Origin: Paenibacillus sp. FSL R5-0623
Lineage (GTDB): Bacteria; Bacillota; Bacilli; Paenibacillales; Paenibacillaceae
Length of the DNA stretch: 64,000 nt
Assembly (NCBI RefSeq): GCF_037974265.1
Contig: NZ_CP150233.1
Location: 4,898,001-4,962,000, forward strand
Direction: 5' to 3'
Every line of letters begins with the position of its first letter. Positions within the stretch are counted from its first letter, which is position 1. This document shows positions 10,859-18,588 of this stretch, piece by piece. Position numbers and translations under genes: made by a program. Below the pieces are notes generated by a model that worked only from the letters and a program-made list of their open reading frames with translations, was not told the origin of the DNA and made no database searches.

Positions 10859-11335
10859 TTAGTGCATTACCCAGATTCCGCCAGCCAATACGGAGAGAAC
10901 CGTGATAAACGTTTGATACACCACATCCATAATGAGATTCCCGATACTGTCTCCATCTGCCTTGCGATTTTTAATCATGACATAAGTATGTGACCAAAGA
11001 CCACTTAATCCGTATATGTACATCGTTACCAATACACCAACCCAAAAGTTCCCCTGGAACCAGATGGCCATAATCCCCATAACTCCAAGCCCTACCTGGG
11101 AAAAACCGTATTTAACCTGAAATGGTCCACCAGGCCATCCTAACATTTTGGCTGTCTGATCCGCTCTGGCAATGTTGACAACATAACCAATCACTCCAAC
11201 CAATCCAAACGTAACCACAAACTGATGAAGCAGCAACACTCTGCTAATCTCGCTCATTTCCCCGGGAAAACCTAACACATACAGGTGTACTCCCCCTGAA
11301 ATTAGACCTAACAACCATAGAACCAAAAACCACAT
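10859..11335 (-). CDS. Small polytopic membrane protein, DUF6790-like
   Basis: Encodes 158 residues with about four hydrophobic segments and no soluble domain. A Gly/Trp/Pro-rich motif (GWPGGPFQVKYG, around residues 66-77) followed by a GLGVMGIMA helix resembles the DUF6790 family of unknown function; I recognise this by pattern only. It is the first gene after the strong promoter at 11407-11434 and lies 63 bp upstream of the megasynthase on the same strand, so the two are almost certainly co-transcribed. That position suggests a role linked to the product, such as membrane tolerance or export, but nothing in the sequence proves it. The start codon is preceded by GGGAG at a slightly long spacing. 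Confidence 0.8.
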   Translation of the reverse strand: MWFLVLWLLGLISGGVHLYVLGFPGEMSEISRVLLLHQFVVTFGLVGVIGYVVNIARADQTAKMLGWPGGPFQVKYGFSQVGLGVMGIMAIWFQGNFWVGVLVTMYIYGLSGLWSHTYVMIKNRKADGDSIGNLIMDVVYQTFITVLSVLAGGIWVMH

Positions 11336-11372
11336 GCCTGTCCCACTCCCGCCGTTTGTTATTTGGAATCAT

Positions 11373-11390
11373 TTGTAACTAAATGTACAA
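11373..11390. promoter_or_regulatory. Inverted repeat downstream of the megasynthase-operon promoter (putative operator)
   Basis: The 18 bases read TTGTA-N8-TACAA and sit about 10-30 bp downstream of the expected transcription start. One arm, read outward as GTTACAA, equals the half-site of the operator in front of the neighbouring Rrf2 gene, but the spacing differs (18 bp against 21 bp overall). It may bind the same or another regulator. Confidence 0.5.
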
Positions 11391-11406
11391 TCTTGTAGAT
11401 ACACAC

Positions 11407-11434
11407 ATTATATAATCGCTTTTACATTTGTCAA
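11407..11434 (-). promoter_or_regulatory. Consensus sigma-A promoter of the megasynthase operon
   Basis: On the minus strand TTGACA (11434-11429) and TATAAT (11412-11407) are separated by 16 bp, both hexamers at full consensus. The leader to the DUF6790-like gene is about 65 nt. A consensus promoter for a megasynthase implies that control is by repression, which fits the inverted repeat just downstream. Confidence 0.85.
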
Positions 11435-11705
11435 TTCATACATAATTTTCTAGTATGTCGAAGCTTTTGTCATTTTTCTTCTTCTGTACGCAAACAAGAA
11501 AACCATATAGTTCTATTTAACTTGAAAATAATAGGAATTTAGCCCTATTATTACATTAAAAGGTTTGAAACCTACTTCTTTTTTAACGCTTCAAAAGAAC
11601 CACAACTCATTTATCTGACATAGGTGATCGTTCAATTATCATCTGTTTGATCATCTACGATTACAGGATAACAGCAACGATCAATTAACATATGATATAA
11701 AAGAT
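11435..11705. other. AT-rich divergent intergenic region
   Basis: Apart from the two promoters and two inverted repeats at its edges, this stretch between the megasynthase operon and the Rrf2 gene holds no coding potential. It is AT-rich with several short A/T runs; I see no terminator or RNA structure in it. Confidence 0.6.
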
Positions 11706-11742
11706 TTGACATCCGATCACTTTGTAACTATTATGGTTACAA
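11706..11742 (+). promoter_or_regulatory. Promoter and autoregulatory operator of the Rrf2-type gene
   Basis: TTGACA at 11706-11711 and TATTAT at 11729-11734 are spaced 17 bp. The -10 box lies inside a perfect inverted repeat, TTGTAAC-N7-GTTACAA (11722-11742), so a bound protein would block polymerase. The same arrangement with one change per arm stands before the next gene (12219-12239), which points to the Rrf2 protein as the ligand. Confidence 0.75.
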
Positions 11743-11758
11743 CGGTGGTGATTATCCC

Positions 11759-12184
11759 ATGAGACAAATCAGCAGTCGCTTTTCCATTGCGGTTCATACC
11801 CTGTCCCTGATCGCTGTTATGCCCAATGAATGCACCGGAGATGTGATCGCGCAGAGTGTGAATACAAATCCCGTGATTATTCGGCGGATTATGTCCAAGC
11901 TGAAACAGGCTGGTCTGATCGACGTCAGACCCGGTGTGGGCGGTGCTTCCTTGTTGAAAGACCCGGCAGACATTACTCTTCTCGATGTATATCGAGCGCT
12001 TGAGGTCGTGGAGGATGGGGAATTGTTTAACTTTCACAAACATCCGAATCCGAAATGTCCGGTCGGCAACATGATTGAACACACCCTGCGTGCCGAACTG
12101 ATTGAGGCTCAGACAGCCATGGAACAGCGCTTGAATCGTGTAACCATACAGCAGATGATGGATCAGATTCATGTCTCTGAATAA
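11759..12184 (+). CDS. Rrf2-family transcriptional regulator, YwnA-like
   Basis: A 141-residue winged-helix protein with the Rrf2 layout: an N-terminal SSRFSIAVHTL segment, a recognition region around NPVIIRRIMSKLKQAGL (about 42-58), the VRPGVGG wing (about 60-66), then a C-terminal dimerisation helix. It has only two cysteines (in ECTG and KCPVG), not the three-Cys cluster of IscR/NsrR, so an iron-sulfur cluster is unlikely and a YwnA/thiol-type sensor is more plausible. It lies between the divergent megasynthase operon and a quinone-oxidoreductase gene. Operator-like repeats precede itself and the oxidoreductase. GGTGGTGA lies before the ATG. Role in the megasynthase operon is inference. 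Confidence 0.9.
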   Translation: MRQISSRFSIAVHTLSLIAVMPNECTGDVIAQSVNTNPVIIRRIMSKLKQAGLIDVRPGVGGASLLKDPADITLLDVYRALEVVEDGELFNFHKHPNPKCPVGNMIEHTLRAELIEAQTAMEQRLNRVTIQQMMDQIHVSE

Positions 12185-12208
12185 AAAAGCTCATAATGAG
12201 CTTTTTTT
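12184..12208 (+). terminator. Rho-independent terminator after the Rrf2 gene
   Basis: Self-complementary AGCTCAT/ATGAGCT flanked by A6 and T7 begins at the stop codon; it could work in both directions. Confidence 0.8.
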
Positions 12209-12218
12209 AACCCTTTCG

Positions 12219-12239
12219 TTGTAATCACACCTGTTATAA
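12219..12239 (+). promoter_or_regulatory. Second Rrf2-type operator, before the quinone-oxidoreductase gene
   Basis: TTGTAAT-N7-GTTATAA has the same geometry as the repeat at 11722-11742 and differs by one base in each arm. It lies 57 bp upstream of the qorB-like ATG, over the expected promoter (TATAAC at 12235-12240). Confidence 0.65.
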
Positions 12240-12295
12240 CATATTTGATTACATCCATATGCAACCAACAACACATATCATAGGAGGAAAAGAAA

Positions 12296-13153
12296 ATGAA
12301 AATTTTGGTTACTGGCGCAACAGGTCATTTGGGTTCACTGGTTGTAGAGGCATTGTTAAAAACAGATTCTGCCAAGGATGTGGCAGTAAGTGTACGTAAT
12401 CCAGAGAAAGCGGAAGCACTCCGTACTCAAGGCGTTGACGTACGTCACGGTGATTTCGATCAACCGGAGACTTTAGAGAAAGCTTTTGCCGGTGTAGACC
12501 GTCTGTTGCTCATCTCGACTGATGGTGACAATGAAACGCGAATTCGCCAACATCAGGCTGCTATTGACGCTGCCAAGAACGCAGGCGTGGGTTTCATCGC
12601 TTATACAAGCGTTGTTAATGCAGAGAAAAATACCCTTTCCCTGGCGGAAGTTCACCGCGCTACAGAAAAATCTATTCGTGAATCCGGCATTCCGTATTCC
12701 TTCCTGCGCAACAACTGGTACCTGGAAAATGAAGCAGGCAGTGTGCAAGCCGCTACCCAAGGTGCACCTTGGGTTCATGCCACCAACAACAGCCAAGTAG
12801 GCTGGGCTACCCGCAGTGACTATGCCCATGCTGCTGCAGCTGTACTCGCAGGAGAAGGACATGAGAATACCGTATATGAATTGTCCGGCAAACTGCGCAC
12901 GCAAGCTGAACTGGCTGCCATCGTTGGTGAAGTGCTTGGACAGGACATCAACGTGCAGAACGTGGACGATGCCGCTTACGCTGACATCATGAAAGGCGCA
13001 GGTCTACCGGACTTTGTCGTATCGATGCTTGTTGATATGCAAAGTGCCATCCGTGAAGGCGCATTGGCTGTAGAAAGTGATACTTTAGAGAAATTGCTTG
13101 GCCGTCCGGCTCAGCCACTTAGCGAAGGTATTAAAGCAATTGTAGGCAAGTAA
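12296..13153 (+). CDS. NAD(P)H:quinone oxidoreductase, QorB/NmrA-type SDR
   Basis: A 285-residue atypical short-chain dehydrogenase that reduces quinones with NAD(P)H. The Rossmann motif TGATGHLG lies at residues 7-14. The pattern follows E. coli QorB (YtfG) closely along its length: VRNPEKAEAL, LLLIST, FIAYTS, RNNWYLEN, VYELSG and the C-terminal LLGRP segment. AGGAGG lies ten bases before the ATG. It follows the Rrf2 gene on the same strand after a terminator and has its own operator copy, so the two probably form a quinone/electrophile-responsive pair. No damage is seen. Confidence 0.92.
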   Translation: MKILVTGATGHLGSLVVEALLKTDSAKDVAVSVRNPEKAEALRTQGVDVRHGDFDQPETLEKAFAGVDRLLLISTDGDNETRIRQHQAAIDAAKNAGVGFIAYTSVVNAEKNTLSLAEVHRATEKSIRESGIPYSFLRNNWYLENEAGSVQAATQGAPWVHATNNSQVGWATRSDYAHAAAAVLAGEGHENTVYELSGKLRTQAELAAIVGEVLGQDINVQNVDDAAYADIMKGAGLPDFVVSMLVDMQSAIREGALAVESDTLEKLLGRPAQPLSEGIKAIVGK

Positions 13154-13167
13154 GTTTAGGATATGAG

Positions 13168-13207
13168 AAAGGGACACACCAACCAATGTTGGATGCGTCC
13201 CTTTTTT
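13168..13207 (+). terminator. Terminator after the qorB-like gene
   Basis: A long imperfect hairpin (AAAGGGAC...CCAAC / GTTGG...GTCCCTT) is followed by T6. Confidence 0.85.
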
Positions 13208-13348
13208 GATGTAGCTAACGATCAATACAATGATATTCCAGTTGTACGGATGACCGTACACTCACCCGTTGATTGCGACTGCTGCAATTTGAGGTAGGTA
13301 TTTATGCTTTCCACAACAGTTCATCACTCACTGCTCACCAGTCACTGC

Positions 13349-13897
13349 TCATTGCTCAAGAATATAACGTGCAGGAATGTGATCGGCCAGCCAGATATTT
13401 TCGTTTCCATGATAAAAAAGGATTCCGTCTGTGGCCGCTTGAGCAGCATTGATTTTCAAAATGACAGGCTGATCATCCCGTCTTCGTCCCACCTGAGTGG
13501 CCGTATCGATATCTGCGGACAGATGTACATATTGCCTTTGCCGCGGCTGTAAGCCATGTTCCATAATAGAATGCACTGCGCGTGCCGGGGTCCCATGGTA
13601 CAGGGTTTCCGGTGGCTCAGCAGATATCTTCGATATCTTATGGGGTGTCGAATGTCCATACAATGCCCGGATGCGGCCAGAACGGATTTCATGTCTCTTT
13701 TTCTCCGAGGCTTGAATCATCTGCTCCAGATCGGCTTGCGTGACTTCCTTCCACTGCGGACTTTCATGTAAAGCCACCAGCAATTGCGAGATTTCCACCC
13801 AACCCTCTTCGTCCAGTTCCAGCTCATACTCCCATGGGGCGTGACGCAGAGCGTATGAGAGTTCCTTGCTTAATTTCATCAGATCCAATGCAATCAT
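13349..13897 (-). CDS. kptA: RNA 2'-phosphotransferase, Tpt1/KptA family
   Basis: About 182 residues with the family's two halves: an N-terminal winged-helix part containing LSYALRHAP (about 13-21) and a C-terminal ADP-ribosyltransferase-like part with LYHGT (about 98), YVHLS (about 122) and GRRRDD (about 136). The enzyme moves an internal 2'-phosphate from RNA to NAD. Bacteria do not splice tRNA in the eukaryotic way, so its bacterial job (RNA repair or NAD-cap chemistry) is open. The GGGGAG box touches the first ATG, so initiation may instead use the TTG three codons later. It lies 23 bp behind the broken Imm48-like gene on the same strand. Confidence 0.93.
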   Translation of the reverse strand: MIALDLMKLSKELSYALRHAPWEYELELDEEGWVEISQLLVALHESPQWKEVTQADLEQMIQASEKKRHEIRSGRIRALYGHSTPHKISKISAEPPETLYHGTPARAVHSIMEHGLQPRQRQYVHLSADIDTATQVGRRRDDQPVILKINAAQAATDGILFYHGNENIWLADHIPARYILEQ

Positions 13898-13920
13898 CTC
13901 CCCAATCCAATAAAACTCGT

Positions 13921-14360
13921 CTATTGCTGCGATTGAACCGCTGTTAAAATCTCCTGAATGTTACGTGCCAATCCCTCATCGTCTTCCTGATTGAATTGGC
14001 GGTGTCCATCAATCCCACGTTGGATAATCGTATTCATCACCGGATGAACCTCACGATCGGAAGCCACCCGAATCAGATCATCGGCAAAATCAACCGCCTG
14101 CTGCTCACTGTAGTTAAACGGTTTGATCAACATCCGAATGCTCAAGGCATGGGCCTGCGGCTCCGCCAGCTGATCCCGATTAGTGATGCCATACACCGCA
14201 CCAAAACCAAAGCAGCCATGATCTGACGCTCCAGTTCTGTCGTCTGTTCCAAAGGCGTGCCAATCAGCTCACACATTTTGTCCACCATCTGCTCCAACTC
14301 GTTTGCTGCCGCAGCCAGGATTACGTCATTAATATCGTCAGCGTTGATAAAATCAGTCAT
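13921..14360 (-). pseudogene. Imm48-like immunity gene, frameshifted
   Basis: Two overlapping frames together give about 146 residues that read like one Imm48-family immunity protein: an N-terminal acidic helical part (MTDFINADD..., ATG at 14360 with GGAG 9 bases upstream) and a C-terminal part containing PFNYSEQQAVDFADDL and IIQRGIDGH. The frames join if one base is added at the A4 run (T4 on the coding strand) at 14203-14206. That restores an ALVFGAVYG-type junction. This is either a real loss of function or a homopolymer error in the assembly. Family naming is from pattern memory; moderate certainty. Confidence 0.6.
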
Positions 14361-14536
14361 ATTGTAATTCTCCATTTCTGCACCGTATTTGATCCATTCT
14401 CTCAGATTCTATGAGAACATTGTATCGGAGTTGGGGTGTTCGTTTCAAATTCATCTATAGGTGGAGCTGTTAATTCCGGCATGATTCATCGTTTGGCTCA
14501 CTCCGAGACGAACTCCATAAAGTACACTAATAAATA

Positions 14537-14585
14537 ATAAAAAACCAAATCTCCTCATTTAAAAGTCGACTTGGTTTAATTTTTT
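14537..14585 (-). terminator. Terminator of the orphan kinase gene
   Basis: On the minus strand AAACCAA...TTGGTTT encloses a loop of about 25 nt and is followed by a T-run. It is 50 bp beyond the kinase stop codon. Confidence 0.7.
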
Positions 14586-14635
14586 GTATGAATATGCTCA
14601 TCTAGCATACCAATTTATAAAAGAGGTGTTATAAC

Positions 14636-15625
14636 TCAAGCCATCTCATGTTGCTTTTTCGGCTCCACTTCATAGACCTGTGTATGTTCATTCTCGGCCA
14701 AAGACCATTCCACCGTTCCAGGTTTACGCACTTTCCACACCCAGGCTTGAACTCGCAACGAGCTTCTGACCCAGGCTAGGGAGGCACAACGTTTCTCGGA
14801 ACGAACCGTCAACCCCCAATGAATAACACGAGCGAGCCAAGGATTCACATACTCATTATGTGAGCGAACAGATGGCAATTCATCCTGGAACAACCGCTGT
14901 TTCACGTCCATAGGGGGTTGCCCACATGCCCAATAATGGAGCAGAGCTGCCAAACTATAGATGTCCGACATCGGTCCCTGACTGGATTTCTCCGAATAGA
15001 ACTCTAGCGGAGAATAACCTGCCGATGTAAATATCACCTGTTTCTCTCCGGATTGCATAGGCCAACGGGTAGCTGAGCCAAAGTCCAGAAGTTTGGGTGT
15101 ACCATCCTCCATAACCATAATGTTGGAAGGTTTCACATCCCGGTGAAGAATGCCTTGCTTATGTATGTAATCCAATGTATCCACCAGTGGAAGCAGCGTC
15201 TCCGTTATGAAGGCAGCATCAAGAGCATGATTGTGTTCATTCAGATACTCGGTCAATGTGATTCCCGTGCAGTATTCCATAACCAGATACCCCGTATCAT
15301 TTGCTTCAAAATGATCCAAATACGAAACAATATGAGGATGGTCCAGTTTCGATAACAGTTCACCTTCAAGCAGAAATGCAGCCAGTAGCTCCTGATATTG
15401 CCCACCGTATCCTCGTGAAGAACAGAACACTCTCCGCTTGTCTGCCTGACGTTCAGCCAGTCTCTGTGGGAAAAATTCCTTAATGGCTACCTTGGCACCC
15501 GTGTTACGATCTCGTCCTGCATATACAATAGCCAACTCACTGCTGGCTAATACCTGTCTTACCTGATATGTATCATTTATAATCACATTGCGCTGCAATG
15601 CCATTTTGCAATTGTCTTTTCTCAT
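14636..15625 (-). CDS. Hanks-type serine/threonine protein kinase, soluble orphan
   Basis: A 329-residue kinase with most catalytic motifs: the VAIK lysine (about residue 48), a helix-C glutamate (LLEGELLSKL, about 86-95), HRDVKPSN (about 160-167) and DFGSA (about 181-185). The glycine-rich loop is degenerate: LASSELAIVYAG replaces GxGxxG, so nucleotide binding may be altered. There is no transmembrane segment and no PASTA domain, unlike PrkC, and no phosphatase gene next to it. GAGGT lies 6-7 bases before the ATG. The C-terminal 70 residues are basic and unassigned. Substrate unknown. Confidence 0.9.
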   Translation of the reverse strand: MRKDNCKMALQRNVIINDTYQVRQVLASSELAIVYAGRDRNTGAKVAIKEFFPQRLAERQADKRRVFCSSRGYGGQYQELLAAFLLEGELLSKLDHPHIVSYLDHFEANDTGYLVMEYCTGITLTEYLNEHNHALDAAFITETLLPLVDTLDYIHKQGILHRDVKPSNIMVMEDGTPKLLDFGSATRWPMQSGEKQVIFTSAGYSPLEFYSEKSSQGPMSDIYSLAALLHYWACGQPPMDVKQRLFQDELPSVRSHNEYVNPWLARVIHWGLTVRSEKRCASLAWVRSSLRVQAWVWKVRKPGTVEWSLAENEHTQVYEVEPKKQHEMA

Positions 15626-15924
15626 AACAGACCTCTTTTCAACCTTGTCGATCGGAAGACTTTCCGCGTAAATGCATCATTTGGTTCAACCAGTCAGCAG
15701 TTCATCGCCAACTATACATATAAACCAAATGATGCAATTTGAAACACCTTAACGCGAAATGTTTAAATATTAATGATATTAAGCCTTCTACGATCTACTG
15801 CTAATCCCTATCCACACTATTCTATAGAAGAAGAGCATTCTCTTATATAGATTATCGACAGATGGATGTAATTACTTTATTAAACTGGAGAAAAACATTT
15901 CTCATCCTTCATTTGCAGCTTTTA
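15626..15924. other. Intergenic region with a 14-bp inverted repeat
   Basis: This region between the kinase and the hydrolase is non-coding. TGCATCATTTGGTT (15673-15686) and its exact complement (15723-15736) face each other across 36 bp. The arms are too far apart and lack a T-run, so this is not a standard terminator. It could be a two-site operator or a remnant of mobile DNA. The rest is AT-rich with nothing recognisable. Confidence 0.6.
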
Positions 15925-16794
15925 TTAATAATTTTTCTGTAAAAATCGCCCGATTTCCTCGTTCATCTGCACTAATACGTCCTGTGAAGGAAAATGTCCT
16001 GTATCATATTTGATGGCTTGCACATTCGTAATAATTTTTTGAGCCCGTTCAATACACTTATCCGCAGGGAAAAAGACATCCTTCTCCCCCACTAATAACA
16101 AGGTTGGAGACGTATAGTTCACCAGTTCTTCCCGCTCCGTGAGCTTGGGCAGATCATGCTCCAAACTGACATGCTTAAAAATTTTACCAATGATGTTTTT
16201 ATCCATTTCTTTCATGCAGTTGCACGACATGCTGTCCGTAATTTTTTGTAAAGAAGATGGTGAAGAAGTCATCCGGTACTTAACAAGTGGAAGAACGATA
16301 TCCTGAACGGTTTTGATTTTGGAACCAACAGCCAGACCTGCCGGAGCGACCAATACAGCACATGCAATTCGTTCTGGAATGTAGGTTGCCAGTCTAAGAA
16401 TAATTCCTCCACCAAAAGAAGGACCGATAAACGCACTTTTTTCGATCTCATAATAATCAAGCAAGTCGGAAATCCACAACGCAAAACTATCAAATCGTGC
16501 CGATATCCGTGTCTCCTCACTGTAGCCGGGATGACCGATCGTATCGGGGGCGATAATCCGGTATTCTTTGAACAAGGAAGAGAACCAGGACAATGTCATG
16601 GGATTCACACAATTTCCGCCTTGGAGAATAAATAAAGGCTTACCGTCCTCAGGACCTGCCAATAAAACATGCGTCTGTCCAAACCGTGTCTCCACATACT
16701 CTCGTGTAAATCCCTCGCCCAGTTCATTAAGATAGGCTTCGTATTCCTCAAGTATGCTGCTTCTTCCTTCTTCACTTCTATATATGGGACTCAT
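15925..16794 (-). CDS. Alpha/beta hydrolase
   Basis: A 289-residue single-domain serine hydrolase. The nucleophile elbow is GPSFGG (Ser about residue 128), the acid is probably the Asp in GEKDVFF and the histidine is in DTGHF near the C-terminus. The oxyanion region is LQGGN rather than HG. An upstream in-frame TTG exists, but GGAGG sits 6 bases before the ATG at 16794, which decides the start. Substrate cannot be told from sequence; the family includes esterases and lactonases. No signal peptide, so cytoplasmic. It stands alone between non-coding flanks. Confidence 0.88.
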   Translation of the reverse strand: MSPIYRSEEGRSSILEEYEAYLNELGEGFTREYVETRFGQTHVLLAGPEDGKPLFILQGGNCVNPMTLSWFSSLFKEYRIIAPDTIGHPGYSEETRISARFDSFALWISDLLDYYEIEKSAFIGPSFGGGIILRLATYIPERIACAVLVAPAGLAVGSKIKTVQDIVLPLVKYRMTSSPSSLQKITDSMSCNCMKEMDKNIIGKIFKHVSLEHDLPKLTEREELVNYTSPTLLLVGEKDVFFPADKCIERAQKIITNVQAIKYDTGHFPSQDVLVQMNEEIGRFLQKNY

Positions 16795-16861
16795 GTCTGC
16801 CTCCTGCAAAATATACTCAAATAACCCATTCTAGTGAATGGACTTGCTAATCAATGGACCA

Positions 16862-16899
16862 AAAAGATAAAGAGGGCCTGCAGATGACAGGCTCCTCCA
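16862..16899 (-). terminator. Terminator of rnhA
   Basis: On the minus strand GAGGAGCCTG/CAGGCCCTC forms a hairpin followed by TTTATCTTTTT, about 105 bp beyond the rnhA stop. Confidence 0.7.
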
Positions 16900-17004
16900 T
16901 TTGTTTAACGAATCATATTCAGATGATTATAGAGCGGAAACTGGAAATTGTAAATATCGATTCTAATAGACAAGAAATAAAGGAGGCATCCTTTGGAAAA
17001 ATAC

Positions 17005-17658
17005 CTACTTCCGGCCGTAATCCGCCTTAATTTCGCCCCACTGTTTGGTCTGCCATTTTAGCACTTTATTGCTGTACGTATTTGTCTGGAGCCACTGCTC
17101 CGCACGATCAATCATCAGCCAGATTTCTTCCGTGGAGTTGTCTCTTGGTAACGTTGTTGCTACTTTTTTCTGCTTTAGCCATTTCATGGCATTGACCGAG
17201 TCGGTATACACCGTTTTAGTGCTGCCTTCTTTTTTCAGATGTGCAAGGGCATGTACAATGGCCAGGAATTCGCCCAGATTGTTCGTTCCTTTGGAGATCG
17301 GTCCAACAGAGAAAATAATCTCACCGGTGCGGGTGTCCACCCCTTTGTATTCTACAGGTCCAGGGTTACCACGTGTACCCACATCAACAGAGATGCTGTC
17401 GTAATCCACTTCCTCTGACGTTTCCATGCCAGCACTTCTTCCGCTACCAGCCGACTTCGTTTTCGACGCTTCGCCTGCACTTGAACCCCAGTTCCCTTTC
17501 CATCCCGCACGATACGCTTCTTCTGCGGCTGCTTTGGACTCATAGGATTTATATTTTGCTCCAGTATAATGATCCGTCTGCGCTTTGCAATCTGCCCATG
17601 TGTTATATACACCAGGCTTCTTACCTTCCCAGACAACATAGTATTTCTGTTTTGCCAC
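17005..17658 (-). CDS. rnhA: Ribonuclease H with N-terminal viroplasmin (hybrid-binding) domain
   Basis: A 217-residue enzyme that cleaves the RNA of RNA:DNA hybrids. The N-terminal domain (about 4-50: YYVVWEGKKPGVYNTWADC) is the caulimovirus-VI/viroplasmin hybrid-binding fold. A Ser/Gly-rich linker (about 55-80) leads to the RNase H domain. Catalytic residues: Asp in SVDVGTRGNPG (here VDVGT instead of the usual DGS), Glu in NLGEFLA, Asp in YTDS, and a C-terminal Asp in ADYGRK. Full length for this two-domain form. Divergent from the DUF421 gene. Confidence 0.93.
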   Translation of the reverse strand: MAKQKYYVVWEGKKPGVYNTWADCKAQTDHYTGAKYKSYESKAAAEEAYRAGWKGNWGSSAGEASKTKSAGSGRSAGMETSEEVDYDSISVDVGTRGNPGPVEYKGVDTRTGEIIFSVGPISKGTNNLGEFLAIVHALAHLKKEGSTKTVYTDSVNAMKWLKQKKVATTLPRDNSTEEIWLMIDRAEQWLQTNTYSNKVLKWQTKQWGEIKADYGRK

Positions 17659-17813
17659 TGTGACCCGCTCCTTTGTTCACTTCATCAATACCCTATTGTA
17701 TACGATCCGGTGGGCGGAATGAAAGCTATGGATTCAGCCAACTGCATAATTCCTCCAACTCCAGAACAGCCTAAGAAGCAAAGAGCATACTGGAATAGAA
17801 AGGAATACACCTT

Positions 17814-18446
17814 ATGGACTGGATATGGAAATCTGTTTTACTTGTACTTGTCGGCATGATCCTGCTGCGAATTGCAGGACGCAAGTCAATCTCACAGATG
17901 AGTGTGGTTACAACGGTCATCATGATCTCCATCGGAACAACGATTGTGCAGCCCATCGCAAATCATGAACTTGGTAAAGCAATTGGATCAGCATCGGTAT
18001 TCATTGTGACATTGCTTGTGGTGGAACAACTGCAATTGAAATTTAATTTTTTTGAACGGCTCATGAGTGGCACTTCCAAAATCGTGGTAGAGGACGGGAA
18101 GGTCATTATCCCGAATCTGAAACGTATGCGTTACACGATGGATCAGCTCGAGATGCACCTGAGGAAGGAAGGTATTACGAGTGTGGACGATCTGGAGACC
18201 GCAACGGTGGAACCCAATGGTCAACTCGGTTATGTTCTGAAACGACATGCTCGTCCCGTGACGATTGGAGATCTGGAAGAGATCCTACGAAGTTATGCAA
18301 TTACAGGTAGTAGCCCAGCAACGGGAGAACACCCTCAACAAGACAACAGCAACAAGTCTTCAACTCATAGTGATAACTCCTCAGATATTTTTCAAGAAGT
18401 CAGCAAAGGTGCTCATGCTCATCCCGTTGATCCTAAGCTTCAATAG
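17814..18446 (+). CDS. DUF421 membrane protein, YetF/YkjA-like
   Basis: A 210-residue protein with three N-terminal membrane segments (about 5-85) containing GRKSISQM and a cytoplasmic domain with the typical GKVIIPNLKRMRYTMDQLEMHLRKEGI stretch split over about 102-128. This family has unknown function; several members are spore-associated in bacilli. The C-terminal 40 residues are a polar Ser/His/Gln-rich tail. AAAGGA lies 9 bases before the ATG. Confidence 0.9.
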   Translation: MDWIWKSVLLVLVGMILLRIAGRKSISQMSVVTTVIMISIGTTIVQPIANHELGKAIGSASVFIVTLLVVEQLQLKFNFFERLMSGTSKIVVEDGKVIIPNLKRMRYTMDQLEMHLRKEGITSVDDLETATVEPNGQLGYVLKRHARPVTIGDLEEILRSYAITGSSPATGEHPQQDNSNKSSTHSDNSSDIFQEVSKGAHAHPVDPKLQ

Positions 18447-18465
18447 TTGATCCCTACCCCCACCT

Positions 18466-18535
18466 AAAAAAACAAAAGACCGGCCCTGTGAGCACTCAAC
18501 AACATCGCTCCAACAGGTACGGTCTATGTTCACTT
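18466..18535 (-). terminator. Terminator of the ferric-chelate ABC operon
   Basis: AGACCG..CCTGT and ACAGG..CGGTCT form a long hairpin. On the minus strand it is followed by TTTTGTTTTTTT, matching the end of the ATPase gene. Confidence 0.75.
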
Positions 18536-18588
18536 CAATTGATTATTTCGAAGATTTCTCCACGTCATTACGAAAGATATAATCCTAA

